A stretch of 64,000 nt of DNA from Photobacterium kagoshimensis (GCF_050337045.1 NZ_JAKJSO010000008.1:186001-250000), one strand, 5' to 3'; shown: positions 9,915 through 19,354, numbered from the stretch's first letter. Program-made: numbers and translations. The notes: generated by a model from the sequence alone, not told the origin.

Positions 9915-10253
9915 ATGAGTTATCTACGCTCCTTCAGCATTATTCTCGTCTGCCTTTTCTTGGGTAAAGGCATACAAGCATTACTCGGTCTCGCTATACC
10001 CGGTAGCATTCTAGGCATGCTTATTCTCTTTGGTTTACTTTCTGCTGGCCTTATACGTTCCCATTGGGTGCAATCAGGTTGCCATTTCTTAATTCGTTAC
10101 ATGGCATTGTTATTTGTTCCTGTGGGTGTTGGCCTTATGGATCACTTTGCTTTACTAAGCGCCAATAGTCTTCCTATTTTACTCAGCACCATCGGCAGTA
10201 GCTTAGTCGTCTTTCTTGTTATCGGTATTGCAGCGCACCATAAGGAAAAATAA
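9915..10253 (+). CDS. yohJ: CidA/LrgA-family holin-like membrane protein
   Basis: 112-residue inner membrane protein with four hydrophobic segments. The family motif IPGSILGMLILF is followed by CHFLIRYMALLFVPVGVGLM, closely resembling E. coli YohJ. The upstream ATG at 9873 is only 15 bp from the CRP-like site, so the internal ATG 9915 (MSYLRSFSI) is the likelier start. Neither start has a strong Shine-Dalgarno. The stop overlaps the yohK start (TAATG), so the two genes are translationally coupled. Gene order yohJ-yohK-cdd is the same as in E. coli. Confidence 0.88.
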   Translation: MSYLRSFSIILVCLFLGKGIQALLGLAIPGSILGMLILFGLLSAGLIRSHWVQSGCHFLIRYMALLFVPVGVGLMDHFALLSANSLPILLSTIGSSLVVFLVIGIAAHHKEK

Positions 10254-10936
10254 TGATCTGGTTAATCACAACCTTAGTCGTTTTCTATATCGCTCGTCTT
10301 ATTTCAAAACGACTTCAGCATCCTATCGTCAACCCTTTGCTTATTTGTCTCATCATTATTATCCCTTTGCTTATGTGGCTAAACGTACCTTATGAGACTT
10401 ATTTTGAACAAAACAAATGGTTAAATGCCTTATTAGAACCCGCCGTTGTTGCCCTTGCATTCCCGCTTTATGAGCAACTGTCACAAATCCGTGCAAAGTG
10501 GAAAACCATTTTTACTGTTTGCTTTATTGGCAGTGTTCTTTCTATGGTAACGGGGGCTGGTATTGCGTTTGCGCTTGGTGCAAATGTCGAGTTAGTAGCC
10601 AGCATCTTACCTAAATCTGTAACGACACCCATTGCGATGGCTGTGGCAGAGCAAATTGGGGGCGTACCCGCTATTGCAGCCATTATGGTGATCATTGCAG
10701 GGTTATTCGGTGCCGTACTGGGCTATCCACTCTTTAAGCTGGCTGGTATTCAAGCACCAATAGCAAAAGGGTTAACAATGGGGACAGTTTCACATGCACT
10801 TGGTACCGCAAAAGCGGCTGAAGAAAACTATCAGGAAGGTGCTTTTAGTTCACTGGCTTTAGTGATTTGTGGAGTGATGACCTCAATACTTGCCCCTGTA
10901 CTTTTTCCATTGATTGCATCTTTGTTTGGTTACTAA
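10253..10936 (+). CDS. yohK: LrgB-family membrane protein
   Basis: 227-residue polytopic inner membrane protein with about seven hydrophobic segments. It contains the LrgB signatures LPKSVTTPIAMAVAEQIGG and GTVSHALGTAKA. It partners with the CidA/LrgA-like YohJ. Such pairs are linked to murein hydrolase control in Gram-positives and to pyruvate or by-product transport in some species, so the role here is open. It overlaps yohJ by one base. Confidence 0.92.
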   Translation: MIWLITTLVVFYIARLISKRLQHPIVNPLLICLIIIIPLLMWLNVPYETYFEQNKWLNALLEPAVVALAFPLYEQLSQIRAKWKTIFTVCFIGSVLSMVTGAGIAFALGANVELVASILPKSVTTPIAMAVAEQIGGVPAIAAIMVIIAGLFGAVLGYPLFKLAGIQAPIAKGLTMGTVSHALGTAKAAEENYQEGAFSSLALVICGVMTSILAPVLFPLIASLFGY

Positions 10937-11003
10937 TTATGTGCAAGTAATCGAATATAAAACTAATTCATTGAAAAATAAGGATATCAATTTTCGACCT
11001 TTG

Positions 11004-11019
11004 TGTGACCTCACTCTCA
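11004..11019. promoter_or_regulatory. Weak second CRP-like element upstream of cdd
   Basis: TGTGA-CCTCAC-TCTCA keeps one perfect half-site. In E. coli the cdd promoter uses two CRP sites with CytR between them. This spacing (about 47 bp from the strong site) is compatible, but the second half is poor. Confidence 0.35.
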
Positions 11020-11049
11020 GATATGTAATGGGTGAAACAAGATAAATGA

Positions 11050-11071
11050 CAACGTGATCAGGATCACACTA
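11050..11071. promoter_or_regulatory. CRP-like site upstream of cdd
   Basis: AACGTGATCAGGATCACACT contains GTGAT-CAGG-ATCAC dyad arms in the CRP register. A TTGACC -35 candidate follows at 11080. CRP/CytR control of cdd is established in E. coli. Confidence 0.7.
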
Positions 11072-11127
11072 TTATTCTATTGACCTGTCTACAATATTTC
11101 TCCATACACAAGACGGAGAAATCCACC

Positions 11128-12012
11128 ATGCACACTAAAGTAATGGATGCTTTAGGTTCTTTACCGGCTGATCTTGCAACTGCAATTAAGCCTATGCTGG
11201 AAGATGGCAATTTCGATGCTACCATCAGTGCGGAGCAATTCGACAACTTACTCAGCCAAACTCATATGACTGACAGCGAATTGCGCGTTGCGTTGCTTCC
11301 TCTTGCAGCCACGTATTCTGTGTCTCCCCTTTCTCATTTTTGTGTAGGTGCTGTGGTTAGAGGTAACTCCGGTCGCCTATACTTCGGCGGCAATATGGAA
11401 TTTGTCGGCGCTGCACTTTCGCAAACGGTCCACGCAGAACAATCTGCGATTAGCCACGCTTGGGTTAAAGGCGAAACGGGTGTTAAAGATATCACCATTA
11501 ACTACAGCCCTTGTGGTCACTGTCGCCAATTCATGAATGAACTGAGCACAGCAGACACCATTAAAGTTCAGTTACCTGAGCGTGAAGAAAAAACACTACA
11601 ACAGTATTTACCAGAATCATTCGGCCCAAATGATTTAGGCATCACCGAAAGACTGTTAACCGAAATCAACCATGGCCTTGGTGTTGATGAAGAAAGCGAG
11701 CTTGTTCAGGCAGCTTGCCAAGCCGCTAACCGCGCTCATGCGCCTTATACCAAGAACTTCAGTGGTGTTGCTTTAAAAGCTGATGACGGTCGTATTTTCG
11801 TTGGTATGTACGCTGAAAATGCCGCATTCAACCCAAGCCTACCACCGCTGCAAGTGGCACTGATCAACATGAACATGGCCGGTTACGAGTTAAACCGTAT
11901 TGCTGAAGCCGCACTTGTTGAGCAAAGTAGCAGTATTAGTCACCTTGCTGATACAAAAAATACACTCGAAGCACTCAACCCAGATATTCCATTAACTTAT
12001 AGCGCTCTGTAA
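11128..12012 (+). CDS. cdd: Cytidine deaminase
   Basis: Deaminates cytidine and deoxycytidine to uridine and deoxyuridine (pyrimidine salvage). 294 residues, the same as E. coli Cdd, in the two-domain dimeric form. The N-terminal catalytic domain has the zinc and catalytic residues HAEQSAI and PCGHCRQF. The C-terminal pseudo-domain contains ANRAHAPYTKNFSGVALK. Start ATG 11128 follows GACGGAGAAATCCACC. An upstream in-frame start at 11080 would only add unconserved residues. It sits downstream of yohJK as in E. coli, with its own CRP-type promoter. Confidence 0.96.
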   Translation: MHTKVMDALGSLPADLATAIKPMLEDGNFDATISAEQFDNLLSQTHMTDSELRVALLPLAATYSVSPLSHFCVGAVVRGNSGRLYFGGNMEFVGAALSQTVHAEQSAISHAWVKGETGVKDITINYSPCGHCRQFMNELSTADTIKVQLPEREEKTLQQYLPESFGPNDLGITERLLTEINHGLGVDEESELVQAACQAANRAHAPYTKNFSGVALKADDGRIFVGMYAENAAFNPSLPPLQVALINMNMAGYELNRIAEAALVEQSSSISHLADTKNTLEALNPDIPLTYSAL

Positions 12013-12052
12013 GTTATACGATATCTGTAAAAGACAGTTTTAGTACCTGTAG

Positions 12053-12087
12053 AAAAAGCGATGTTCATTTATTGGCATCGCTTTTTT
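12053..12087 (+). terminator. Terminator after cdd
   Basis: AAGCGATG / CATCGCTT stem with 12-nt loop and T6 tail. Confidence 0.88.
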
Positions 12088-12169
12088 CATTTATGCTTGG
12101 TGATATAAGTTCACAGGCGTATGATTCTGCAAATTATTAATACTATTCATCAGACAGTGCCTCTTACTC

Positions 12170-13048
12170 ATGTCTCAACACCATAATCCAATCCAAGGCG
12201 CGAGCTGGATGCTCACCGCAGGCCTAGCGTTTGCCATTGTTAATAGCCTAGCTCAAGTACTGAGCGTGAAGCTTCACCTACCTTCCACTACCGTTGCGTT
12301 TATTCAATACTTTATTGCCTTAATTGCAATGCTGCCTTGGCTTAGATCGTTAGGACTACGCCAAGCACTGCGCACCCAGCACTTCGGCTTACATTGCTTT
12401 CGGGTGTTTCTTTCTGTTATTGGTATTCAGCTGTGGTTATGGGCGTTAGCTTATCCCGTTCCTATTTGGCAAGGTATTGCCCTTCTCATGACTTCACCGT
12501 TATTCGCGACCATAGGCTCCGGCTTATTCTTGCGTGAACGTGTAGGTGCCGCGCGCTGGTTTGCTACCTTGGCTGGCTTTGTCGGGGCAATGATCATTCT
12601 AGAACCTTGGAGTGACGATTTTAGCTGGGCAACGCTACTGCCCGTTGGTGCCGCTTTCTTCTGGGCCAGCTATTCATTAATGGTGAAGAAAATGTCAGCG
12701 CACGATTCACCAACCACCATGGTGGTGTATCTGTTACTGCTGATAACACCTTTCAATATTTTGCTGGCGTTACCTGATTTTACAATGCCAACGTCTGTCG
12801 AAACTTGGGGACTATTAGTAGGTGCGGGCCTATTAACAGGGTTAGCACAATGGGCCATTGCTAAAGCTTATGCGGTTGCCGATGCATCGTTTGTTCAGCC
12901 TTTCGACCATGCCAAATTACCACTCAATGTATTAGCAGGCTGGGTTGTGTTTGGCTGGGCACCTCCAGGTCGATTATGGCTGGGGGCGGCAATCATTATT
13001 GCTTCTGTTGCCTTCATTACCCATTGGGAAAGTAGAAAACGAGTTTAG
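12170..13048 (+). CDS. EamA/RhaT-type DMT transporter
   Basis: 292-residue inner membrane protein with about ten hydrophobic helices arranged as two EamA repeats. The second repeat begins near SWATLLPVGAAFFWASYSLMV. The drug/metabolite transporter superfamily exports or imports small metabolites, and the substrate cannot be told from sequence. It is a single gene with a hairpin on either side. Confidence 0.85.
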   Translation: MSQHHNPIQGASWMLTAGLAFAIVNSLAQVLSVKLHLPSTTVAFIQYFIALIAMLPWLRSLGLRQALRTQHFGLHCFRVFLSVIGIQLWLWALAYPVPIWQGIALLMTSPLFATIGSGLFLRERVGAARWFATLAGFVGAMIILEPWSDDFSWATLLPVGAAFFWASYSLMVKKMSAHDSPTTMVVYLLLLITPFNILLALPDFTMPTSVETWGLLVGAGLLTGLAQWAIAKAYAVADASFVQPFDHAKLPLNVLAGWVVFGWAPPGRLWLGAAIIIASVAFITHWESRKRV

Positions 13049-13057
13049 CGCTAAATA

Positions 13058-13095
13058 AACCTGATGCAGGATCTCTTATCACCCTGCATCAGGTT
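13058..13095 (+). terminator. Hairpin after the DMT gene
   Basis: 13-bp perfect stem AACCTGATGCAGG / CCTGCATCAGGTT with a 12-nt loop. The T tract is short and interrupted, so it is a likely but imperfect terminator. Confidence 0.65.
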
Positions 13096-13357
13096 ATATT
13101 CCCATCTCGCTATGCACTTTAGTTGTTAAAAATAAAAAGTAATTATCCAATCTCACTTTCAATAACCGTCTCTTCTTAGATAACTCTGAAATAACAAACA
13201 AATACATTTCTATCAGTCCAGTTATTGTCAGTTTACTTTACACAACGCCCCCATGAACATATGCCAAGCTCTCATAACATTCTAATAATTAAGAATAATT
13301 TTTATTGGCATTATAGTTGCTTAGTTGAATATGAATCTATGAATGGAGGCGACTATC

Positions 13358-14083
13358 ATGAAACGTTCGACCACAAAATCAGTACTATCTTCACTTGCCC
13401 TAAGCTCTACCCTGTTTTTTTCACAAGTAGCCAATGCTCAATATATTGACTTGTTCGCATTTAGCGGTTTTTTGTCATCAGATGAAACAGGTATCGTCCA
13501 AGACGACTCTTTTGATATAGCAAACGTTGGTTTTTCAACGTTCCCAAGTAATATACACACGTCATTTAGTGCATCTCTGGATGCAAACAATTTTGGAACA
13601 TTGAACTGGAAAGTAATTAATAATACTGGGTCTACACTGTCAAACTCACAGTTCGTCACTATGCTTGATGCGGCTATATTTGATGATGAGTTCGATTGGG
13701 ATGTTTCTGATGATATGGCATCACCTTATACAGGGACTACAGCAGATTCATGGGAGGTCGCTGAGGGCTTCGACCTAGCTTTAAATCTTCCTTTTGATTT
13801 AGCACTCCTAAATACAATTACTTTACCTAGCTTTTTTTCTACTGGTCTAGCTCTCGGTTTTGACTTGGGTAATTTATCACAAGGCGCTGTTGTTGACTTT
13901 AACCTATCAATATCACCTAACGGCCCAGGCCTTCGTTTATTTGATGATATGAATTCAGGCTTTTATTTCGATGGCACTGTATCTGTACCTGAACCACACA
14001 CTGTACCTTTATTCTTATCTTTCCTTTCAGGGCTCATTTTATTCCGTCATAAATTCTCATTTCTAAAACATAAAGCTAAATAG
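13358..14083 (+). CDS. PEP-CTERM-like secreted protein
   Basis: 241-residue exported protein. Start ATG 13358 follows GGAGGCGACTATC. A signal peptide ends at ...SQVANA. The body is Asp/Phe/Ser-rich and predicted to be beta-rich. The C-terminus reads VPEPHTVPLFLSFLSGLILF followed by RHKFSFLKHKAK: a PEP motif, one hydrophobic helix and a basic tail. That is the tripartite PEP-CTERM signal cut by exosortase. No exosortase is in the window. The gene is 70 bp upstream of the di-haem peroxidase gene and probably cotranscribed with it. Confidence 0.7.
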   Translation: MKRSTTKSVLSSLALSSTLFFSQVANAQYIDLFAFSGFLSSDETGIVQDDSFDIANVGFSTFPSNIHTSFSASLDANNFGTLNWKVINNTGSTLSNSQFVTMLDAAIFDDEFDWDVSDDMASPYTGTTADSWEVAEGFDLALNLPFDLALLNTITLPSFFSTGLALGFDLGNLSQGAVVDFNLSISPNGPGLRLFDDMNSGFYFDGTVSVPEPHTVPLFLSFLSGLILFRHKFSFLKHKAK

Positions 14084-14153
14084 CTATCGCTTACATTTAA
14101 ACATCATCCAAATTTTGCACCTTGAGCTATCTATGCTCCCTCAGGAGGAAATA

Positions 14154-16340
14154 ATGGAACCAAGCACCTCACCTACTATTTATAAGCGATTATTATACGG
14201 TTCGATTGCTTGTGCTTTTATTTCATTAAGTGGTATTGCTATCGCTGAAGTAGAAGATGACCAATTAGTTGAGCCGCCAGAAACACCAGAGAGCTTAATT
14301 CCGATTGCATTAACCAATTTAAAACCTCCACTACCCAATTTAGACAACATTATTCAAGACAAAAGTTGGGCGATTAAACTGGGAAAATCTTTATTTTGGG
14401 ATCAACAAGCAGGGAGTGATGGACAAGCATGTGCCAGTTGTCACTTTAAAGCAGGGGCCGACAATCGAATAACCAATGTACTAAGTCCGGGCTTAAGACG
14501 GGTTGATGACAACGAAAATCCAGACCCAGATATGACCTTCGGTGGTTCGCCTCCCCTTTCTCCAAATGCGACCGCTGGCTTGACAGCAAGTGGAGCAATT
14601 GCGGAACCCAATATAACGTTGACGCCCGACGATTTTCCATTTCATCAATTACAAAACCCTTTGAAGCGGAAGTCCAACGTACTGTATTCAACAAATGATG
14701 TCGCTTCCTCACCAGGTACATTCGACGGTTCATTTGGTACGACAATTCCACGCGACCTAGATGAGTACTGTGGTGACCCAAGTGGCGATCTATTTCATAC
14801 CTTATCCCACTACCCGACACGAAAAGTAGAACCGCGCAATACACCTACAGTGATTAATTCGGCTTACAACTTCCGCAACTTTTGGGATGGGCGAGCAAAT
14901 AATGTTTTTAATGGTGTAGATCCATTTGGCCGCCGTAATCAGGATGCGCGTATAGTGGTTCTATCAGGGCGTACACCACAACTTGCAGAACTCGATTTAC
15001 GTAATGCATCACTTGCGTCACAAGCCGTTGGCCCAACTCTAAGCGACTTTGAAATGTCATGTGCTGGACGTACGTTTGCTGATGTAGGGCGCCGTATGAT
15101 GAGCTTACGCCCATTGGCAACTCAAGATGTTGCGCCAGATGATAGTCAACTAGGCAGTTTGGTTCACCCTAGTGGGCAAGGTTTGACGCTTAGCTATGCA
15201 CGTATGATCCGCATGGCATTTAAGCCTCAATATTGGGCTGGACGCGGTACCTATAGCATTGATACAAGTTCAAGCTCCCCAACACTTGTCATGGACGCTA
15301 ATGGGCATACCCAGGCAGAACTTAACTTTTCAATGTTCTGGGGAATCGCCATCATGCTATACGAGGCAGAACTCTTATCCGATCAATCGCCTTTCGACAA
15401 ATTCCGAGGTTGTAAATCTCCTCACTGTACCCCTGAAATCCCAGAAGACGATAGTGCGTTAACTGACATTGAGAAAGATGGATTAATGGTCTTTGTTGAT
15501 AAAGGGAAATGTGTCAATTGTCATAATGGGCCTGAATTCAGCTCAGCTGCAACACATTTACAAGCTGAAAATGAGGAAGAAGGCTTAGTTGAACGCATGC
15601 TAATGGCTGATAATCGAGTCGCGTTATATGACAATGGTTTCTATAACATAGGTGTAACCCCAACCAAAGAAGACTTGGGAGTCGGCGCAGAAGATCAATG
15701 GGGTAACCCGTTGTCGTTTACTCGTCAATTTATCCAAATACTACTTGGAAATAATGTACCTGACCCATTCGAAGTCGATCCATGTACCTTTGAAGTGCTA
15801 GCTATCAATAATCTTCCTTGTGATAAGGATAAGCAACTGAATAAGCTAACTAAACGAGTCCTCGCAGGTAAGGAAAATGATGCTGTCGACGGTGCATTTA
15901 AAACCTCAACGCTACGTAATATCGCACTAACGGCGCCATACTTCCATAGCGGAGGTTATGCCACCTTAGAGCAAGTCGTAGAGTTCTATAACCGTGGTGC
16001 GAACCACCGTGGAACAAAGAAAAATAACACTACGGGGTATGGAAAACATAAATCAAATCTCGACCCTGATATTCAAGAACTAGGGTTGACTGAATATGAA
16101 CAAGAAGCACTTGTTGCTTTCCTAAAAACCCTCACCGATGATCGTGTTAGCTGTGAAAAAGCACCTTTTGATCACCCAAGCATAACGGTTTCTGTCGGGC
16201 ACTTTGATGCCGATTCTGACGGTAATAATCGTGCTGATGATAAATGGGAAACTTTCGCTGCGGTTGGCGCAGGAGGCTTAACGCCGGATAAATGTTGGAA
16301 AAATTCAGGTAACCTCTTTGATCAAGGAGGCCCTATTTAA
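14154..16340 (+). CDS. Di-haem cytochrome c peroxidase / MauG-family protein
   Basis: 728-residue exported c-type cytochrome. Start ATG 14154 follows TCAGGAGGAAATA. A hydrophobic signal segment lies at residues 12-33. Two CxxCH haem sites are visible, CASCH and CVNCH, separated by about 360 residues, as in long CCP/MauG homologues. The C-terminal domain has TSTLRNIALTAPYFHSGG, a peroxidase-family signature. A calcium-binding-like DADSDGNNRADD stretch lies near the C-terminus. Extra cysteines suggest disulfides. Family members reduce peroxide or oxidise protein side chains in the periplasm. The partner here may be the adjacent PEP-CTERM protein. Confidence 0.9.
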   Translation: MEPSTSPTIYKRLLYGSIACAFISLSGIAIAEVEDDQLVEPPETPESLIPIALTNLKPPLPNLDNIIQDKSWAIKLGKSLFWDQQAGSDGQACASCHFKAGADNRITNVLSPGLRRVDDNENPDPDMTFGGSPPLSPNATAGLTASGAIAEPNITLTPDDFPFHQLQNPLKRKSNVLYSTNDVASSPGTFDGSFGTTIPRDLDEYCGDPSGDLFHTLSHYPTRKVEPRNTPTVINSAYNFRNFWDGRANNVFNGVDPFGRRNQDARIVVLSGRTPQLAELDLRNASLASQAVGPTLSDFEMSCAGRTFADVGRRMMSLRPLATQDVAPDDSQLGSLVHPSGQGLTLSYARMIRMAFKPQYWAGRGTYSIDTSSSSPTLVMDANGHTQAELNFSMFWGIAIMLYEAELLSDQSPFDKFRGCKSPHCTPEIPEDDSALTDIEKDGLMVFVDKGKCVNCHNGPEFSSAATHLQAENEEEGLVERMLMADNRVALYDNGFYNIGVTPTKEDLGVGAEDQWGNPLSFTRQFIQILLGNNVPDPFEVDPCTFEVLAINNLPCDKDKQLNKLTKRVLAGKENDAVDGAFKTSTLRNIALTAPYFHSGGYATLEQVVEFYNRGANHRGTKKNNTTGYGKHKSNLDPDIQELGLTEYEQEALVAFLKTLTDDRVSCEKAPFDHPSITVSVGHFDADSDGNNRADDKWETFAAVGAGGLTPDKCWKNSGNLFDQGGPI

Positions 16341-16366
16341 AACTGGCTTACTTCTCTTCCAACAAC

Positions 16367-16399
16367 AAAGCACCACCCTCTGCCTCTGGGTGGTGCTTT
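16367..16399. terminator. Bidirectional terminator between MauG-like and OMP genes
   Basis: 12-bp perfect stem AAAGCACCACCC / GGGTGGTGCTTT between convergent genes. Confidence 0.85.
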
Positions 16400-16420
16400 A
16401 CAATAAATAACTGCACCTTT

Positions 16421-16825
16421 CTAGAAACGAATACGAAAGCCCAATGCAGCTTCAAGATCCAAATCGACTTCTTCAACCACATACAAAGATGGCCCTAACT
16501 CGCCATAAAGCTCAAAGTTGTTCACTGGTAGCTCAAAACCCACCCCCGATCGTACACCGACTTTCTTATTATGATGATCGACATACTGCGCACCCACAAA
16601 GGTGTATAAGCTATCCAGCTTACGGTTATCCGCTAATGTACCAAGGTTGAAGGTTTTATCGAATGCCACACCAAATTTTTCGACACCTAACGAAAAACGT
16701 AAGTCATCGTGTTTATACTGAATGCCAGACATCGGGCTACCAAGAAATACACCGATCCCTTTAGATGCATGTGCCGAGAAAGGTACTGCAGCAATCAATG
16801 CTAAACCTACTAACAACTTTTTCAT
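16421..16825 (-). CDS. Small outer membrane beta-barrel protein
   Basis: 134 residues with a signal peptide (MKKLLVGLALIAAVPFSAHA). The rest is alternating hydrophobic and polar strands ending in Phe (ALGFRIRF), the usual BAM signal. Its size suits an eight-strand barrel. I do not recognise a specific family. It is monocistronic and convergent with the peroxidase gene. Confidence 0.65.
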   Translation of the reverse strand: MKKLLVGLALIAAVPFSAHASKGIGVFLGSPMSGIQYKHDDLRFSLGVEKFGVAFDKTFNLGTLADNRKLDSLYTFVGAQYVDHHNKKVGVRSGVGFELPVNNFELYGELGPSLYVVEEVDLDLEAALGFRIRF

Positions 16826-17151
16826 TGGTTATTTACCTATTTATGACGCTCAAAACAAAACAAGAGCACTGAGCTTTCCTGTTGAATCCCTATACTCTAG
16901 CGGTTCGTACCTTGTTTAACGAGCTTAGCGCCTAAACTCTGACAATCATTTTACAAAAGCAAAGGAACGTTTTCTGATAAACCAATATGTACCGTAATAA
17001 ATCAGCAAATAGCTCTCACTCATTAACCTTATATCCTGTCGTCTGATTAACTCTTAATCAAGTACACCGCCACGCAAAGCAAACGTTTGCGCAAAAGTGT
17101 AAATCAGGTATGATCAGCATCAGTTTAAATACTCACTCGTAAGGATTATCA
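16826..17151. other. Divergent intergenic region upstream of purT
   Basis: 326 bp without a gene. It contains the PurR operator at 17078-17093. A purT promoter is likely, with GTTTGC at 17086, a 17-bp spacer and TATGAT at 17109. Nothing else was recognised. Confidence 0.6.
17078..17093. promoter_or_regulatory. PurR operator of purT
   Basis: AGCAAACGTTTGCGCA contains the perfect 12-bp palindrome GCAAACGTTTGC, the core of the PurR box. It overlaps the predicted -35 element, as expected for purine repression. Confidence 0.88.
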
Positions 17152-18327
17152 ATGTTAGGTTCAGCTACTCGCCCTGATGCAACTCGTGTTCTTCTTCTTG
17201 GTTCTGGTGAATTAGGTAAAGAAGTCGCCATTGAATGCCAGCGTTTAGGCCTAGAAGTGATTGCTGTTGATCGCTATGCAGGTGCACCAGCCATGCACGT
17301 TGCTCACCGTAGCCACGTAATTGATATGTTGGATGGTGAAGCATTAAAGCGTGTTATTGCACTAGAGAAGCCCCATTACGTTGTTCCTGAAATTGAAGCT
17401 ATCGCAACTGACACTCTGGTTGAGCTTGAAGCTGACGGGGTGAACGTTGTACCAACGGCAAATGCAACTAAGCTAACAATGAACCGCGAAGGTATTCGTC
17501 GCTTAGCTGCAGAGACGCTCTCTATTCCAACCTCTCCTTACGAATTCTCTGAGCAATACGATGATTTTGTCGCCTCAGTAGAGCGCATTGGTACACCTTG
17601 CGTTGTGAAACCTATTATGAGCTCATCGGGTAAAGGTCAGAGTGTGATTAAAACCCCTGCTGATATCGAATCAGCGTGGAAGTATGCACAAGAAGGTGGT
17701 CGTGCTGGTGCGGGTCGTGTCATTGTCGAGGGATTTGTTGAGTTCGATTATGAAATCACCCTACTTACAGTGCGTGCAGCTGATGGCGTACATTTCTGTG
17801 CGCCTATCGGTCACCGCCAAGAAGATGGTGATTACCGTGAATCATGGCAACCACAGCAGATGTCTGATAAAGCACTAGCAGCTGCGCAAGCCGTGTCAGA
17901 AAAAGTAGTAAATGCATTGGGTGGTTATGGCTTATTCGGTGTAGAGCTATTTATCAAAGGCGACGAAGTATTATTTAGTGAAGTATCACCTCGCCCACAC
18001 GATACGGGTATGGTTACGCTTATCTCGCAAGAGCTATCAGAGTTCGCCCTACACGTACGCGCTTTCTTAGGTTTACCGATCCACAGCATTAACCAATTTG
18101 GTCCATCTGCATCAGCGGTTGTTCTTGCGGAAGGTACTTCGCAAAACATTCGCTTTGATAACCTAACCGCAGCGTTATCACGCCCTCAAACGCAAATTCG
18201 TTTATTTGGCAAACCAGAAATTGATGGTCGTCGCCGTTTGGGTGTTGCGTTAACACGCCGTGACAGCATCGACCAAGCTGTTGAAGATGCAGTAGCAACA
18301 GCCGCTGATGTAAAAGTTGTTTTCTAA
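17152..18327 (+). CDS. purT: Formate-dependent phosphoribosylglycinamide formyltransferase
   Basis: Makes formylglycinamide ribonucleotide from GAR, formate and ATP in purine synthesis. 391-residue ATP-grasp enzyme: N-terminal nucleotide-binding LLLGSGELGKEVAIE, the ATP-grasp loop KPIMSSSGKGQS, and metal-binding EVSPRPHDTGMVT. The length matches E. coli PurT (392). The PurR operator is 60 bp upstream. Confidence 0.97.
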   Translation: MLGSATRPDATRVLLLGSGELGKEVAIECQRLGLEVIAVDRYAGAPAMHVAHRSHVIDMLDGEALKRVIALEKPHYVVPEIEAIATDTLVELEADGVNVVPTANATKLTMNREGIRRLAAETLSIPTSPYEFSEQYDDFVASVERIGTPCVVKPIMSSSGKGQSVIKTPADIESAWKYAQEGGRAGAGRVIVEGFVEFDYEITLLTVRAADGVHFCAPIGHRQEDGDYRESWQPQQMSDKALAAAQAVSEKVVNALGGYGLFGVELFIKGDEVLFSEVSPRPHDTGMVTLISQELSEFALHVRAFLGLPIHSINQFGPSASAVVLAEGTSQNIRFDNLTAALSRPQTQIRLFGKPEIDGRRRLGVALTRRDSIDQAVEDAVATAADVKVVF

Positions 18328-18407
18328 CGAACTGAGACTAGCGTCTTAAACAGGGTCAATTAAGTGACCCTGTCACCAGCAAACGATCGTCATCATAGTG
18401 ATGTCAT

Positions 18408-18435
18408 AAAAAAGGAGCACTTAAGCTCCTTTTTT
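18408..18435. terminator. Bidirectional terminator between purT and tpm
   Basis: AAAAAAGGAGC-ACTTAA-GCTCCTTTTTT between convergent genes. Confidence 0.92.
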
Positions 18436-18468
18436 CACATGTCTACCGCGACGAATTAATTATCAGAT

Positions 18469-19125
18469 TTATAACGCTAAAACTGGCGTTTCAATCAACC
18501 ATGCTTCTTCAGCAAATCGCGTAATACCCTGCTTGCGTCGAGGGTGAGACTCATCTTTTTCATCACGTTCAAGCAGCGTGATCTTACAACCTTCAAATAA
18601 CGCATTCACTTCCGCTTCTGCGACAGAAAATGGAGGGCCATTTAGCTGCTCTTGCGGGTAATCCAGCGTAATAAGCAAAATGCGACCACCAGGCTTAGTT
18701 AACGACAATAAACGCTCAGCATATTGCTTGCGCAGTGTTTCAGGCATAGCTATCAGGGCCGCACGATCGTAAACAACATCCGTCGGCTCAACCGGTACAG
18801 TGAAGAAGTCGCCACAGTGAATTTTAATTTCATCAAATTCATAAATCGCTTCACCGTTGCCCTGCTCTATCACCATCGGCGTATACAGGTGCTCAGCAAA
18901 GAATGAGCGTACTGCTATCTGACTCAACTCGACACCAATAACACGACTGTGTTTCTGTGCAAGCCAGTCTAAATCGATAGATTTACCACACATAGGCACC
19001 AACACGCTGTCTTCTCGTGTCGCGCCTAATGCCGACCAATATTTTAATAGTAGTGGGTTTGCATCATCCAAATGAAATCCAATACGATTTTCAGCCCAAC
19101 GGCTATGCCAAAATTCTGCATCCAT
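18469..19125 (-). CDS. tpm: Thiopurine S-methyltransferase (bacterial TPMT)
   Basis: 218-residue SAM-dependent methyltransferase, matching bacterial TPMT length. Motifs: FWHSRWAENRIGFH at the N-terminus, VLVPMCGKSIDLDWL (SAM loop) and VYDRAALIAMP. In marine bacteria these enzymes detoxify tellurite, selenium or thiopurine compounds. It is a single gene convergent with purT. Confidence 0.94.
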   Translation of the reverse strand: MDAEFWHSRWAENRIGFHLDDANPLLLKYWSALGATREDSVLVPMCGKSIDLDWLAQKHSRVIGVELSQIAVRSFFAEHLYTPMVIEQGNGEAIYEFDEIKIHCGDFFTVPVEPTDVVYDRAALIAMPETLRKQYAERLLSLTKPGGRILLITLDYPQEQLNGPPFSVAEAEVNALFEGCKITLLERDEKDESHPRRKQGITRFAEEAWLIETPVLAL

Positions 19126-19235
19126 TTTGATTTTCTCTTAACTGACTTTTTATTTTATCTAGAACGGATCTAGCTTGTATTGACCCTAGCATACCAATCC
19201 CGCTCAGTAGCACAAGATGTGGGTGCCAAAAACGC

Positions 19236-19260
19236 AAAAAGGATGCCGAGGCATCCTTTT
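19236..19260 (-). terminator. Hairpin downstream of 19355-19648
   Basis: AAAAGGATGC-CGAG-GCATCCTTTT. On the minus strand it lies downstream of the 97-residue gene and ends in Ts. Confidence 0.8.
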
Positions 19261-19354
19261 GGTTCAATCATACTTCGTCTATGAAGCTGGATTGAAAAAT
19301 TTGGTCTTCAATTTTTCTTCATGAAAGTCATTGAATTTCTATTATGCGGTCAGC

